Positions 1-8,101 of a stretch of DNA of 64,000 nucleotides are shown here, in pieces. The position numbers were made by a program, and so were the translations under genes. Within the stretch, counting starts at the first letter, position 1; every line of letters begins with the position of its first letter. The DNA comes from Polaromonas sp. (lineage in GTDB: Bacteria; Pseudomonadota; Gammaproteobacteria; Burkholderiales; Burkholderiaceae_C), in the NCBI RefSeq assembly GCF_016185115.1, contig NZ_JACPOF010000030.1:1-64000 (forward strand), in the 5' to 3' direction. The notes below the pieces were generated by a model. The model made no database searches. It had not been told where the DNA came from and saw nothing but the letters and a program-made list of their open reading frames with translations.

Positions 1-660
1 CTGCACATCACCTCCGACCACGGGTCTGCCGACATCCCTGGCTACTCGGTCGTCATCGTCCCTGCAGGCGCCAGCAGCATAGAGGTCAAAAGCGCCGGCA
101 GCTTCTTCATCCTCTACACCACCCAGAGCAAGGACATTGCCGCCAAGGCCGTCAATGCTGCAGCCTATGCCGCCCCCCGGCACCACGTCGCCCCCTGGGC
201 CCCCTGGCCAGACCCGATTGGCGGCCCGAAGATCCGCCGCTACAGCATGGAGGTCGCCAACGAACCCGGCCGCTTCGGCCGTATCTGGCGCTGCTCCACC
301 TTCATGGTCAACCTGTTTGTGGAAACCGCCCCGCGCGATGTCGAGAAGGTCTCGCCCCACTACCACGACGACTTCGAGCAGGGCTCGCTGCTCATGACCG
401 GCACCATGAGCCACCACATCCGCTGGCCCTGGACCACCAACATGCGCAACTGGCTGCCCGACGAGCACATGGACTGCAGCAGTCCCTCGATTGCCATCAT
501 CCCGCCACCGGCCATCCACACCTCCAACGGCACCGGCACAGAGCTGCGTTTGATGGTCGATGTGTTCTGCCCGCCACGCATCGACTTCTCGCAAAAGCCG
601 GGCTGGGTGCTCAACGCCCATGAATACCCCATGCCTGCGCAGGAAACCGCCCCGGCCTGA
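1..660 (+). CDS. cupin-fold protein, 5' end outside window
   Basis: The reading frame is open from the first base and stops at 658-660, leaving 219 residues of a longer protein. It looks like the C-terminal part of a two-domain cupin. A beta-rich segment (VVIVPAGASSIEV) is followed by a second barrel containing HYHDDFEQGS, a His-x-His/Glu-type metal motif, and a later IPPPAIHTSNGTG segment. Cupins include dioxygenases, isomerases and binding proteins, so the reaction cannot be named. It lies 46 bp upstream of an HpaI-type aldolase on the same strand, which suggests it belongs to the catabolic operon that follows. The start lies outside the window. Confidence 0.7.
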   Translation: MHITSDHGSADIPGYSVVIVPAGASSIEVKSAGSFFILYTTQSKDIAAKAVNAAAYAAPRHHVAPWAPWPDPIGGPKIRRYSMEVANEPGRFGRIWRCSTFMVNLFVETAPRDVEKVSPHYHDDFEQGSLLMTGTMSHHIRWPWTTNMRNWLPDEHMDCSSPSIAIIPPPAIHTSNGTGTELRLMVDVFCPPRIDFSQKPGWVLNAHEYPMPAQETAPA

Positions 661-706
661 TTGCCCCCGATCGCCACACCCCCGCCCCCCAAAAACAAGG
701 CACACC

Positions 707-1501
707 ATGACCACCCCACAAGGCGTACCCGCCGGTACGCGCGCCGCTGCATTCCGCGAACGCGTCCTCAGGCGCGAAACCGTCTACGGCACCTTCATCA
801 AGACCTCGACCAGCCACAGCATAGAAATCATCGGCGGTGCGGGTTATGACTTCGTGCTGATAGATGCAGAACACGCCCCCTTCGACCGGGTCACAACCGA
901 CACCTGCATCCTGGCGGCCCGGGCAGTCGGGGCGGCCCCGCTGGTGCGGGTGGCCTCGCCCAACGACATCCTGGGGGCGCTGGACGATGGCGCTTTCGGG
1001 GTGATGGTGCCGCACATGACCTCGGCCAAAGCTACCAAAGAGATCGTGGATCTTTGCCGCTACTCGGGCAAACGCGGTTTCTCGAACTCGCCACGGGCCG
1101 GTGATTACGGCGTGCGCACGACCTGGGAGCACATTGATGCCTCTGACAAGGAAGTGTTGCTGCTGGGAATGATTGAAGACCCGGAGGCCATAGACCGGGC
1201 CGATGAGATCGTGGCGGTTGAAGGGCTGGATGCGGTCTTTATTGGCCGGGGTGACCTGACGGCGGCTTACCGCGACCGTGAAGCTGGCTCGCCAAAGGTG
1301 AAGGCAGCGACCTTGAGGGTCATTGAGGCCTGCAGGCGGCACGGCAAACCGGCTTTCCTCTTGACGGCGAATGCGAAAGAGGCGGCTGAGTATGCGGCGC
1401 TGGGCGTGAGCGGCTTTGTGACCGGCTCTGACCAGGGGTTCATGCGCTCTGCGGCTACTGCGGCTTTGCGTGAGTACCAGTCGGTACTGTCCAAAAAGTA
1501 A
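707..1501 (+). CDS. HpcH/HpaI-family aldolase (2-oxo-acid aldolase)
   Basis: The product is 264 aa, the usual length for class II HpaI-type aldolases, which cleave or join 2-keto-3-deoxy acids with pyruvate or a similar donor using a divalent metal. Visible family features are DAEHAPFD near residue 45, the active-site arginine region PLVRVASP, the metal-ligand segment MIEDPEAI, and FIGRGDLT for the second ligand. The ATG at 707 gives the full N-terminus (MTTPQGV). An upstream in-frame extension has no ribosome binding site and is not family-like. It is followed after 16 bp by a Bug receptor, so the two are probably co-transcribed. The substrate is not deducible. Confidence 0.88.
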   Translation: MTTPQGVPAGTRAAAFRERVLRRETVYGTFIKTSTSHSIEIIGGAGYDFVLIDAEHAPFDRVTTDTCILAARAVGAAPLVRVASPNDILGALDDGAFGVMVPHMTSAKATKEIVDLCRYSGKRGFSNSPRAGDYGVRTTWEHIDASDKEVLLLGMIEDPEAIDRADEIVAVEGLDAVFIGRGDLTAAYRDREAGSPKVKAATLRVIEACRRHGKPAFLLTANAKEAAEYAALGVSGFVTGSDQGFMRSAATAALREYQSVLSKK

Positions 1502-1517
1502 GGCGCGGGAAGCAGAC

Positions 1518-2477
1518 ATGAACGCCAGATTTATATCCGCCTTGTTTACCGCCATGTGCATGGCCATCCTGCCAGCGGCAGCGCAGGAAGCCTTCCCGGG
1601 CAAGCCCATCAAAATCATCGTTCCATTGGGTGCAGGCGGGTCGTCGGATCTGGGCGCAAGAATCGTTGCACGCAAGCTGTCCGAAGAACTCAAGCAGTCC
1701 GTCGTGGTTGAGAACCGCTCCGGAGGCAACCAGGTCATAGGAATTGGCGCGGTCAAAAGCGCACCCGCTGACGGCTACACCCTGCTCTGGACAACCAGCG
1801 GCATTTTTGCCGCTTCGGTCGTCAACAAAAACGTGCCCTTCGATGCGCTGAAAGACTTTGACCCCATCACTTTGGGCGGGCGCACCAACGCAGTGGTCAT
1901 CGTGCACAACTCGGTGCCTGTCACTGACCTGAAGTCGTTTGTCGAGTATGCAAAGGCTAACCCCGGAAAGCTCAACTTCGCCTCAACCGGCGGTTCCGTC
2001 ACGCTGCTGATCCAGTATTTCATGCAGACCGTCGGCATCGACATGCCTGTCATCACCTACAAAAGCCAGCCCGCGAGCATGAATGACTTTTTAAGCGGGC
2101 AGGTGCAGGTCATGATAGACAGGCCCAGTGTCTACAAGGCCCAGATTGCTACCCACGGCCGGGCTGTGGCAGTTACCGGCGCAAAAAGGGACAGGGACAC
2201 GCCAGACGTGCCGACCGTCGCCGAACTGGGCTACAAGGGCTTTGACATTGACACCTGGCAGGCCATGTTCATCAGGTCAGGCACGCCCCCTGACCGCCTC
2301 GCAAAAATCCGCAGCGCCATGGCCAAAGTGATGGCCGACCCCGAGGTGCGCAAACAGTTTGCAGACATCGGCGTGGAGCCCGCGGGATCAAGCGCAGAAG
2401 AACTGGCCGCATTGAGCCGCAGCGATGCCGCGCGCTGGAAGGCCGTTGCCGCCAGATCGAAATACCAGGCTGAATAG
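1518..2477 (+). CDS. Bug/TctC-type periplasmic solute-binding protein
   Basis: A 319 aa exported receptor of the tripartite tricarboxylate transporter (Bug) family. The signal peptide runs from MNARFISALF to the AAAQ cleavage region, then the family start FPGKPIKIIVPLGAGGSSD. Other family marks are VVVENRSGG, PADGYTLLW and the C-terminal VGVEP-like region. Bug proteins bind carboxylates or aromatic acids in the periplasm and normally hand them to TctA/TctB membrane subunits, none of which lie in this window. It sits between the aldolase and an NTF2-like gene in a catabolic cluster, so its ligand is probably a substrate of that pathway (inference). Confidence 0.9.
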   Translation: MNARFISALFTAMCMAILPAAAQEAFPGKPIKIIVPLGAGGSSDLGARIVARKLSEELKQSVVVENRSGGNQVIGIGAVKSAPADGYTLLWTTSGIFAASVVNKNVPFDALKDFDPITLGGRTNAVVIVHNSVPVTDLKSFVEYAKANPGKLNFASTGGSVTLLIQYFMQTVGIDMPVITYKSQPASMNDFLSGQVQVMIDRPSVYKAQIATHGRAVAVTGAKRDRDTPDVPTVAELGYKGFDIDTWQAMFIRSGTPPDRLAKIRSAMAKVMADPEVRKQFADIGVEPAGSSAEELAALSRSDAARWKAVAARSKYQAE

Positions 2478-2536
2478 CCACCCTCCGAACCACATCCCCA
2501 CTTTCATTTTTTTAAATCGAACTGACAAGGCCGCAC

Positions 2537-2995
2537 ATGGTTAACGACGACACCCTCAAACTCAACGCAGTGCTTTCACTGCAGCTGTCCGAATACTGGA
2601 ACGAAATCGACGTCAACGGCGGCAAGAACGCGCATACCTATTACACGGAAGACGCCGAGTTCCATGGCCAGTCTGCCTCGTATCTGGGGCGCGCGAAGAT
2701 CCAGCAGTTTTACGACTGGCGCGTAAGCCAGGGTCCGCGCCTGTCGGTGCACAGCTTCACCAACTTCAGGGCCTGGTTCACCGGCGCTGACACGGCAGAA
2801 GCCACCAACTATTTGTGCCTGTATGCCGCCAACGGCGTGCGCATATTGCCGACCCATGCGCCCATCACCATATCGCTCGCCACCGACCGCTACAAGCGCG
2901 CAGCAGACGGCCGCTGGCTCTGCACCTACCGCCGTTTCGAGCACTGGTTTGAAGGCGGCGCGCCGATCACCAACCCCAACCTGGATGACAAATAA
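2537..2995 (+). CDS. NTF2/SnoaL-like protein
   Basis: A 152 aa protein with the pattern of the SnoaL/aromatic-dioxygenase-beta fold: an early helix (LQLSEYWNEIDVNGG), then YYTEDAEFHGQSASYLGRAKIQQFYDWR, and a closing strand with RWLCTYRRFEHWFEGG. Members act as small hydrolases, isomerases or dehydratases, or as ring-hydroxylating dioxygenase beta subunits. No alpha subunit is nearby, so an isomerase or dehydratase role in the surrounding pathway is more likely. The ATG at 2537 follows a purine-rich stretch (GACAAGG). The spacing to the SDR downstream is 65 bp. Confidence 0.75.
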   Translation: MVNDDTLKLNAVLSLQLSEYWNEIDVNGGKNAHTYYTEDAEFHGQSASYLGRAKIQQFYDWRVSQGPRLSVHSFTNFRAWFTGADTAEATNYLCLYAANGVRILPTHAPITISLATDRYKRAADGRWLCTYRRFEHWFEGGAPITNPNLDDK

Positions 2996-3060
2996 CCGTC
3001 ACCATCCGCCGCAGTTTTTTCAACGTCCATCAACGATGGTCAATTTCCCGAGGTATACGA

Positions 3061-3813
3061 ATGTCTGAAGTCATCATCATCACCGGCGCCAGCAGTGGCA
3101 TAGGCGCAGCCACCGCACGCATTCTTGCGGCGCAGGGCGCCAGCATCGTCATCAACTACGTCAGTTCCAAAGCGCTGGCTGAAGGTGTGGTCGCCGAAGT
3201 CAAGGCCCTGGGCGGTAAGGCGATTGCCGTGCAGGCCGACATGGGCATTGAGGCCGACATCGTTCGCCTGTACGCAGAAACCGACAAGGCCTTTGGTCCC
3301 GTCACCGGCGTCGTCAACAACGCAGCTGTCAATTCGCCCCACCACCTGAAGGTTGTCGACTACACCTTTGAAGAAGTCATGCGTGTACTGGGCGTCAACA
3401 CCGCAGGCGTGCTGATCTCCTGCCGCGAGGCCGTCAAGCGCATGTCGACCAAAACCGGCGGCAAGGGCGGCGCCATCGTCAATGTGTCGTCCATAGGCGC
3501 ACTGACCGGTTCGCCTGGCCGGTTCATTCACTACGCAGGTTCGAAAGCCGCCGTCGACACCATGAGCATGGGCATGGGGGTCGAGCTGGCACGCGAAGGC
3601 ATACGCGTCAATTCAATACGCCCCGGCATGGTCGACACACCCATGCACGGCAAGACGGGCCAGGCAGATCGCGTTGCAGAAGCCGGTGCCGCCACACCGC
3701 TGGGCCGAGCAGGCCGGCCGGAAGAAGTCGCCGAATCCATCGTCTGGTTCCTCTCCGACAAGGCATCGCTTGTGACAGGCGCCTGCCTCAATGTGATGGG
3801 CGGGCAGCGCTGA
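3061..3813 (+). CDS. SDR-family NAD(P)-dependent oxidoreductase
   Basis: A 250 aa classical short-chain dehydrogenase. It has the cofactor motif TGASSGIG at residues 8-15, the NNAA motif in GVVNNAAVNSP, the catalytic serine in IVNVSSIGA and the active-site YxxxK as YAGSK, followed by RPGMVDTPMHG. It presumably interconverts a hydroxyl and a keto group on the substrate of this catabolic cluster. Its stop codon overlaps the ATG of the next gene by one base (TGATG), a strong sign of translational coupling. Confidence 0.9.
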   Translation: MSEVIIITGASSGIGAATARILAAQGASIVINYVSSKALAEGVVAEVKALGGKAIAVQADMGIEADIVRLYAETDKAFGPVTGVVNNAAVNSPHHLKVVDYTFEEVMRVLGVNTAGVLISCREAVKRMSTKTGGKGGAIVNVSSIGALTGSPGRFIHYAGSKAAVDTMSMGMGVELAREGIRVNSIRPGMVDTPMHGKTGQADRVAEAGAATPLGRAGRPEEVAESIVWFLSDKASLVTGACLNVMGGQR

Positions 3814-4766
3814 TGACGCAGGCTATTCAAAACGCAAGGACGGGCGTACCTGCCAAAGGTGCGTGGCGCACCAGCAACCCGGGACTGAGCAAGTCGCTGA
3901 TGGTGGGGGCCATCGACCTGCACTGCCACAGCGGCCCCTCCGTCATGCCGCGCTACTTCGACCACTATGAAGCCATGCAGGAGGCATCGGATGCAGGCGT
4001 GCGCGCCCTGCTCATCAAGGACCATTACTACTCTGCCACGCCGGTAACCGAGCTGCTGAACAAACACTTCAGCCACCTGAAAGTCACACTGCTGTCGGGT
4101 GTGCCGCTCAACAACCAGGCCGGCGGGCTGAACATCTATGCCGTCGAGCACGGCATTGCCATGGGCGCAAAGCTGGTGTGGATGCCGACCTTCTCGGCCA
4201 AAAACCACATCGAGCACCACAAGCAGGGCGCCACGCCGGGCTTTCCATATGCAAAAAAGGCCATGAAGTCGCCCACGCCGCTGAGCATCCTCGACAGCGC
4301 CGGCAAGCTGGTGCCGGAAGTCTTCGAGATCCTCGACGCGATTGCCGAACATGACGTGGTGCTCTCGTCAGGCCACCTGCACATCACCGAAATCTGGCCG
4401 CTGTTTGAAGAGGCGATACGTCGCGGCGTCAAACGCATGATCTGCAACCACCCGACCTATGTCATCGATGCCACGCTGGAAGACATCACACGCATGGCGG
4501 GCATGGGCGTGTACATCGAGCACTCGATGTGCATGTTCTCGGAACTTGCGAAATGGCGCATCTATGAACCTGCAGCGCTCGACAGCCTCATCCAGGCCGC
4601 CGGTGTGGACAAAACCATTCTCGGCTCCGACCTCGGCCAGGTGGGCAATCCGCGGCTGGTTGACGGTTTTCTCGACGTCATCGAAACCTGCCTGGACCTT
4701 GGCTACAGCGAGGCCGACGTTCGCAAGATGGTGTCGGTCAACGCCGCAGAGCTGGTCGGTCTCTGA
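3813..4766 (+). CDS. DUF6282-like, amidohydrolase-type protein
   Basis: The 317 aa product begins its conserved part with IDLHCHSGPSVMPRYFDHYEA, an Asp-x-His-x-His motif typical of metal-dependent hydrolases of the amidohydrolase superfamily. Further metal or acid residues are seen at LLIKDHYYS, SSGHLHITE, MICNHPTYV and LGSDLGQVGNP, in the expected order for a TIM-barrel hydrolase. The arrangement matches the family I know as DUF6282, whose substrates are not established. Overlap with the SDR gene and the following Bug receptors suggest hydrolysis of a lactone or amide in the same pathway (inference). Confidence 0.75.
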   Translation: MTQAIQNARTGVPAKGAWRTSNPGLSKSLMVGAIDLHCHSGPSVMPRYFDHYEAMQEASDAGVRALLIKDHYYSATPVTELLNKHFSHLKVTLLSGVPLNNQAGGLNIYAVEHGIAMGAKLVWMPTFSAKNHIEHHKQGATPGFPYAKKAMKSPTPLSILDSAGKLVPEVFEILDAIAEHDVVLSSGHLHITEIWPLFEEAIRRGVKRMICNHPTYVIDATLEDITRMAGMGVYIEHSMCMFSELAKWRIYEPAALDSLIQAAGVDKTILGSDLGQVGNPRLVDGFLDVIETCLDLGYSEADVRKMVSVNAAELVGL

Positions 4767-4827
4767 CTGACCGCAGATCACGCGAACAGAGTCGGCAAAC
4801 CCAAACATTATTTTTAAAGGAGACAAA

Positions 4828-5811
4828 ATGACCACGAAACTGACAACATTCCTTCAAACATGCGTCCTGACGACCGCGTGTATTTTCAGTGCACAGGCGA
4901 TGGCGCAAGCCTACCCCACAAGGCCGGTGAAGCTGGTGGTGCCCTACCCTGCCGGCGGCCCGGTGGACGGCGTTGCCCGGGGCGCTGCAGATCGCCTGTC
5001 GAAGATCTGGGGCCAGCCCGTCGTCGTTGAAAACAAGGCCGGGGCGAATGAGGTGATCGCGGCTGACTTTGTCGCCAAGTCACCCGCCGACGGCTACACC
5101 ATCCTGTTCGGGGCCGACCCGACTTTTGCAACCAACCAGTTCCTCTTCAAGAAACTGCCTTACGACCCTGTCAAGGACCTGGTGCCCGTGAGCCGCATCG
5201 CCATCGTGAACATGGCCATCATCCTGAGCGGCACCTTCCCGCCGAACAACATGAAGGAGTTCGTGTCGCTGGTCAAGGCCAACCCCGGCAAGTTCAACTA
5301 CTCCGCCGGTGCAGGGACTGCTGCGCACGTCCAGTTTGATGCCTTCCTGCGGCAGCAGGGCCTGGAGATGACGCACATTGCCTACAAGGGAACAGCTTCC
5401 GCATTGCAGGACATCCTTAGCGGCCAGATACAGGCCACCATGGGCGGCATCACGGTGGCCAAACCCCACCTCGCTTCAGGAAAGATGAAGCTGCTGGCCA
5501 TCAACGGCAACAAGCGCACCAAATCGCTGCCTGATGTGCCGACCTACGCAGAAGCTGGTTTCCCGAATACCCAGGCCTTCTTCTATGTGGGTTTCGCAGT
5601 ACCCAAGGGCACGCCCAAAAACGTCATCGACGCCATCACGACGGCCAACCGCAAGGTTGCCAACGATGCTGAATTTATCGAGAAGTCGCTCGATCCGTAT
5701 GCCTACGAGCCGATCACCGAAACCCCTGAGCAGTTTGCGAAGTTCCTCGTCGGCGACCGCAAGCTGGCCGAAAAGCGGATTCGTGAAGCAGGCGCGCGCC
5801 TGGAGCAATGA
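4828..5811 (+). CDS. Bug/TctC-type periplasmic solute-binding protein
   Basis: A 327 aa Bug receptor with a signal peptide ending near AQAMAQA, then YPTRPVKLVVPYPAGGPVDG. The binding-site loops are GGPVDGVARG and PADGYTILFGADPTF. It is preceded by a strong AAAGGAGAC ribosome binding site at about 4816-4824. It is clearly a close paralogue of the next gene at 5859, sharing long blocks such as GANEVIAAD, VAKSPADGYTIL and NQFLF, so the pair looks like a tandem duplication. No TctA/TctB genes accompany them. Confidence 0.92.
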   Translation: MTTKLTTFLQTCVLTTACIFSAQAMAQAYPTRPVKLVVPYPAGGPVDGVARGAADRLSKIWGQPVVVENKAGANEVIAADFVAKSPADGYTILFGADPTFATNQFLFKKLPYDPVKDLVPVSRIAIVNMAIILSGTFPPNNMKEFVSLVKANPGKFNYSAGAGTAAHVQFDAFLRQQGLEMTHIAYKGTASALQDILSGQIQATMGGITVAKPHLASGKMKLLAINGNKRTKSLPDVPTYAEAGFPNTQAFFYVGFAVPKGTPKNVIDAITTANRKVANDAEFIEKSLDPYAYEPITETPEQFAKFLVGDRKLAEKRIREAGARLEQ

Positions 5812-5858
5812 AATCCCGATACCCCATCAATAAAACCCGACCATAACTGGAGACAACC

Positions 5859-6839
5859 ATGACCAAGAAGACATTTATCAACGCCATCCTGCTGGGCGCA
5901 GCATGCCTGCTGTCCGCCCATGCGACGGCGCAGGGTTACCCGAACAAACCCATCAAGCTCATCGTGCCTTACGCTGCCGGCGGCCCGGTCGACGGGGTCG
6001 CCCGCGGCTACGCAGAACGCCTGTCAAAGGAATGGGGCCAGCCCGTGCTGGTAGACAACCGCGCCGGCGCCAATGAAGTGATTGCGGCAGACCTGGTGGC
6101 CAAGTCGCCCGCCGACGGCTACACCATTCTCTGGGGCGCCGACCCCACCTTCTCGACCAACCAGTTCCTGTTCCGCAAGCTGCCCTACAACCCGCTCACC
6201 GACCTGATTCCGGTCACCCGCGTGACCTTTGTCAACATGGCCCTCATCGTTGACGGCAGGCTGCCGGTCAACACCATGAAAGAGTTTGTCGCACTGGTCA
6301 AGGCCAACCCCGGCAAATACAACTACGGCTCTGCAGGCGCCGGCAGTGCTGTGCACGTGCACTTTGACGCCTTCCTCCGCCAGGAAGGCCTGAGCATGCC
6401 GCATATCGCCTACAAGGGCATCGCGCCTGCGGTGCAGGACATGCTGGGCGGCCAGGTGCACGCCATGATGGCCGGCATCACAGCGGCCACGCCGCACCTG
6501 GCATCGGGCAAGATGAAGATCCTGGCCATCAACGGCAACAAACGCGCCAAGATGATCCCGAATGTGCCGACCTTTGCAGAAGCGGGCTTCCCAAACACCC
6601 AGTCCTACTTCTTCATAGGCCTGACGGTGCCAAAGGGCACGCCAAGGCCCGTGGTCGACGCCATCGTGAGCGCCAATCGCAAGGTCCTGGCGGATCAGAC
6701 GTTTGTCGAAAAGACCCTCGACCCCTATGCCTTTGAACCGCAAGCCGATACGCCGGAGCAGTTTGCAGCCTTTCTCGTGACTGACCGCAAGCTCGCAGAG
6801 AAAAAGGTCCGGGAAGCGGGCGCATTGCTCGACAACTAG
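5859..6839 (+). CDS. Bug/TctC-type solute-binding protein, tandem paralogue
   Basis: A 326 aa Bug receptor with signal peptide MTKKTFINAILLGAACL ending near ATAQG, followed by YPNKPIKLIVPYAAGGPVDG. It is nearly collinear with the product of 4828-5811 without gaps in most blocks, with divergence mainly in the signal peptide and surface positions. This points to duplication followed by ligand diversification or dosage increase. A GGAGACAACC ribosome binding site precedes the ATG. It lies 119 bp upstream of the exported hydrolase at 6959. Confidence 0.92.
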   Translation: MTKKTFINAILLGAACLLSAHATAQGYPNKPIKLIVPYAAGGPVDGVARGYAERLSKEWGQPVLVDNRAGANEVIAADLVAKSPADGYTILWGADPTFSTNQFLFRKLPYNPLTDLIPVTRVTFVNMALIVDGRLPVNTMKEFVALVKANPGKYNYGSAGAGSAVHVHFDAFLRQEGLSMPHIAYKGIAPAVQDMLGGQVHAMMAGITAATPHLASGKMKILAINGNKRAKMIPNVPTFAEAGFPNTQSYFFIGLTVPKGTPRPVVDAIVSANRKVLADQTFVEKTLDPYAFEPQADTPEQFAAFLVTDRKLAEKKVREAGALLDN

Positions 6840-6958
6840 GCCGGCCCCCTCAACATGCCCATCAACTGCCGCGCGTGCCTCTGGGTGCCGCGGCAGTTTG
6901 TATTTCAGTGCGGGCTGCATGACAACCAGCCCGTCATTTCCCGACATCAAGGAGACAG

Positions 6959-8041
6959 ATGATGAACAACATCCACAAGCATCGCGACGCGCTCAGCAGG
7001 GTCAAACCGCTGGCCATTGCCCTTCTGCTGGCCGCAAGCAGCCATGCGGCACTGGCAGCCGCTGAGCGCGCGCCGGTGAACGCCCGCGCAAAGCCGCCCA
7101 TCGTCCTGCAATCGACAGGCGCGTATGAAGTGGGCGGCAGGATCATCACCAACCCCGCCGACCCCAGGCAGACGCTGTCCTGTGACCACGGCTATGTTGA
7201 ATACTTCATTCCCGCGAAACCGCGCAAGGTGGGCCTCATCATGTGGCACAGCTCGAGCACCAAGGTGTGGGAAAACCGCTGGGACGGCGGCGAGGGTTAC
7301 AAGAGCATGTTCCTGCGCCAGCGCTACCCGGTTTACCTGTGGGACGGCCCGCGTGTCGGGCGCGCCAACTGGAGCTGCGAGCCCATCAACTACAAGCCCG
7401 AATTTTTCGACCAGCGCAACTTCATCGCCTGGCGTTTCGGGTCGGCCTACCCCAACTGGAATGCCGGCCTGCAGTTCCCGGTCAATGACCCGGAAGCGTG
7501 GAACCAGGCAACGCGCGCGCGTTATGACGAGTTCGACACGCTTGACAATGCCTTGCTGCAGGGCGAGGCCGGCGGCCAGGCCATCGACAAAATCGGCCCC
7601 GTGGTGGCCGTGACCAACTCTGCGGGCGGCTGGCGTGCCATGCTGTCGGCGCTCAAGGCCACGGGCAGCAACATGAAGGGCATCGTTGCCTACGAAACCC
7701 CGGGCTTTGTCTTTCCCGAGGGCGAGGGGCCTGCGCCCGACCCCAAAGGCCCGTTCGGGCCGCATTCGGTGCCGCTTGCCGAGTTCATGAAGCTGACCAG
7801 ATTCCCGATGCAGATGGTCTTCGGCGACAACACCGCCACACATCCGTTCTGGGCAGGCTCACTCAACACGGCGCGCACCTTCTGTAGCATCGTCAACCGG
7901 CACGGCGGGGACTGCGAAGTTCTGGTGCTGCCCGATACCGGCCTGCGCGGCAACTCGCACATTCCGTTTGCCGACCTCAACAACGAGGCGGTGGGCCGCG
8001 AGTTGTCAAAATGGTTGCGGCGCAAGGGCCTGGACAGGTAG
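6959..8041 (+). CDS. exported alpha/beta hydrolase (esterase-like)
   Basis: A 360 aa protein with an N-terminal signal peptide (hydrophobic LAIALLLAASSHAALAA) and an alpha/beta-hydrolase body. The probable nucleophile elbow is VTNSAGG near the middle, a variant of G-x-S-x-G. The late GNSHIPFADLNN segment would supply the catalytic histidine, and NPADPRQTLSCDHGYVEYFIP is an N-terminal conserved block. The protein is expected to hydrolyse an ester or lactone in the periplasm, perhaps producing the ligand taken up through the Bug receptors just upstream (inference). The start at 6959 has AAGGAGACAG at ideal distance; 6962 is the next possible ATG. Confidence 0.72.
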   Translation: MMNNIHKHRDALSRVKPLAIALLLAASSHAALAAAERAPVNARAKPPIVLQSTGAYEVGGRIITNPADPRQTLSCDHGYVEYFIPAKPRKVGLIMWHSSSTKVWENRWDGGEGYKSMFLRQRYPVYLWDGPRVGRANWSCEPINYKPEFFDQRNFIAWRFGSAYPNWNAGLQFPVNDPEAWNQATRARYDEFDTLDNALLQGEAGGQAIDKIGPVVAVTNSAGGWRAMLSALKATGSNMKGIVAYETPGFVFPEGEGPAPDPKGPFGPHSVPLAEFMKLTRFPMQMVFGDNTATHPFWAGSLNTARTFCSIVNRHGGDCEVLVLPDTGLRGNSHIPFADLNNEAVGRELSKWLRRKGLDR

Positions 8042-8063
8042 CGAACGGTGTTTTGACAGGGGG

Positions 8064-8099
8064 GTGACAAGGTCCGGCCACGCGGCCGTGACCTTGTCA
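8064..8099. terminator. hairpin between convergent genes
   Basis: A strong stem lies between the hydrolase stop at 8041 and the P-type ATPase stop at 8102. The arms are TGACAAGGTC-GGCC and GGCC-GACCTTGTCA with a small bulge. There is no U tract on either strand, so it is either a weak terminator or a transcript-end stabiliser serving both convergent genes. Confidence 0.5.
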
Positions 8100-8101
8100 G
8101 C

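Noticed and set aside
6024..6950. Long open frame antisense to the Bug gene at 5859
   Set aside because: Its composition mirrors the sense gene, and it lacks promoter or ribosome binding site.
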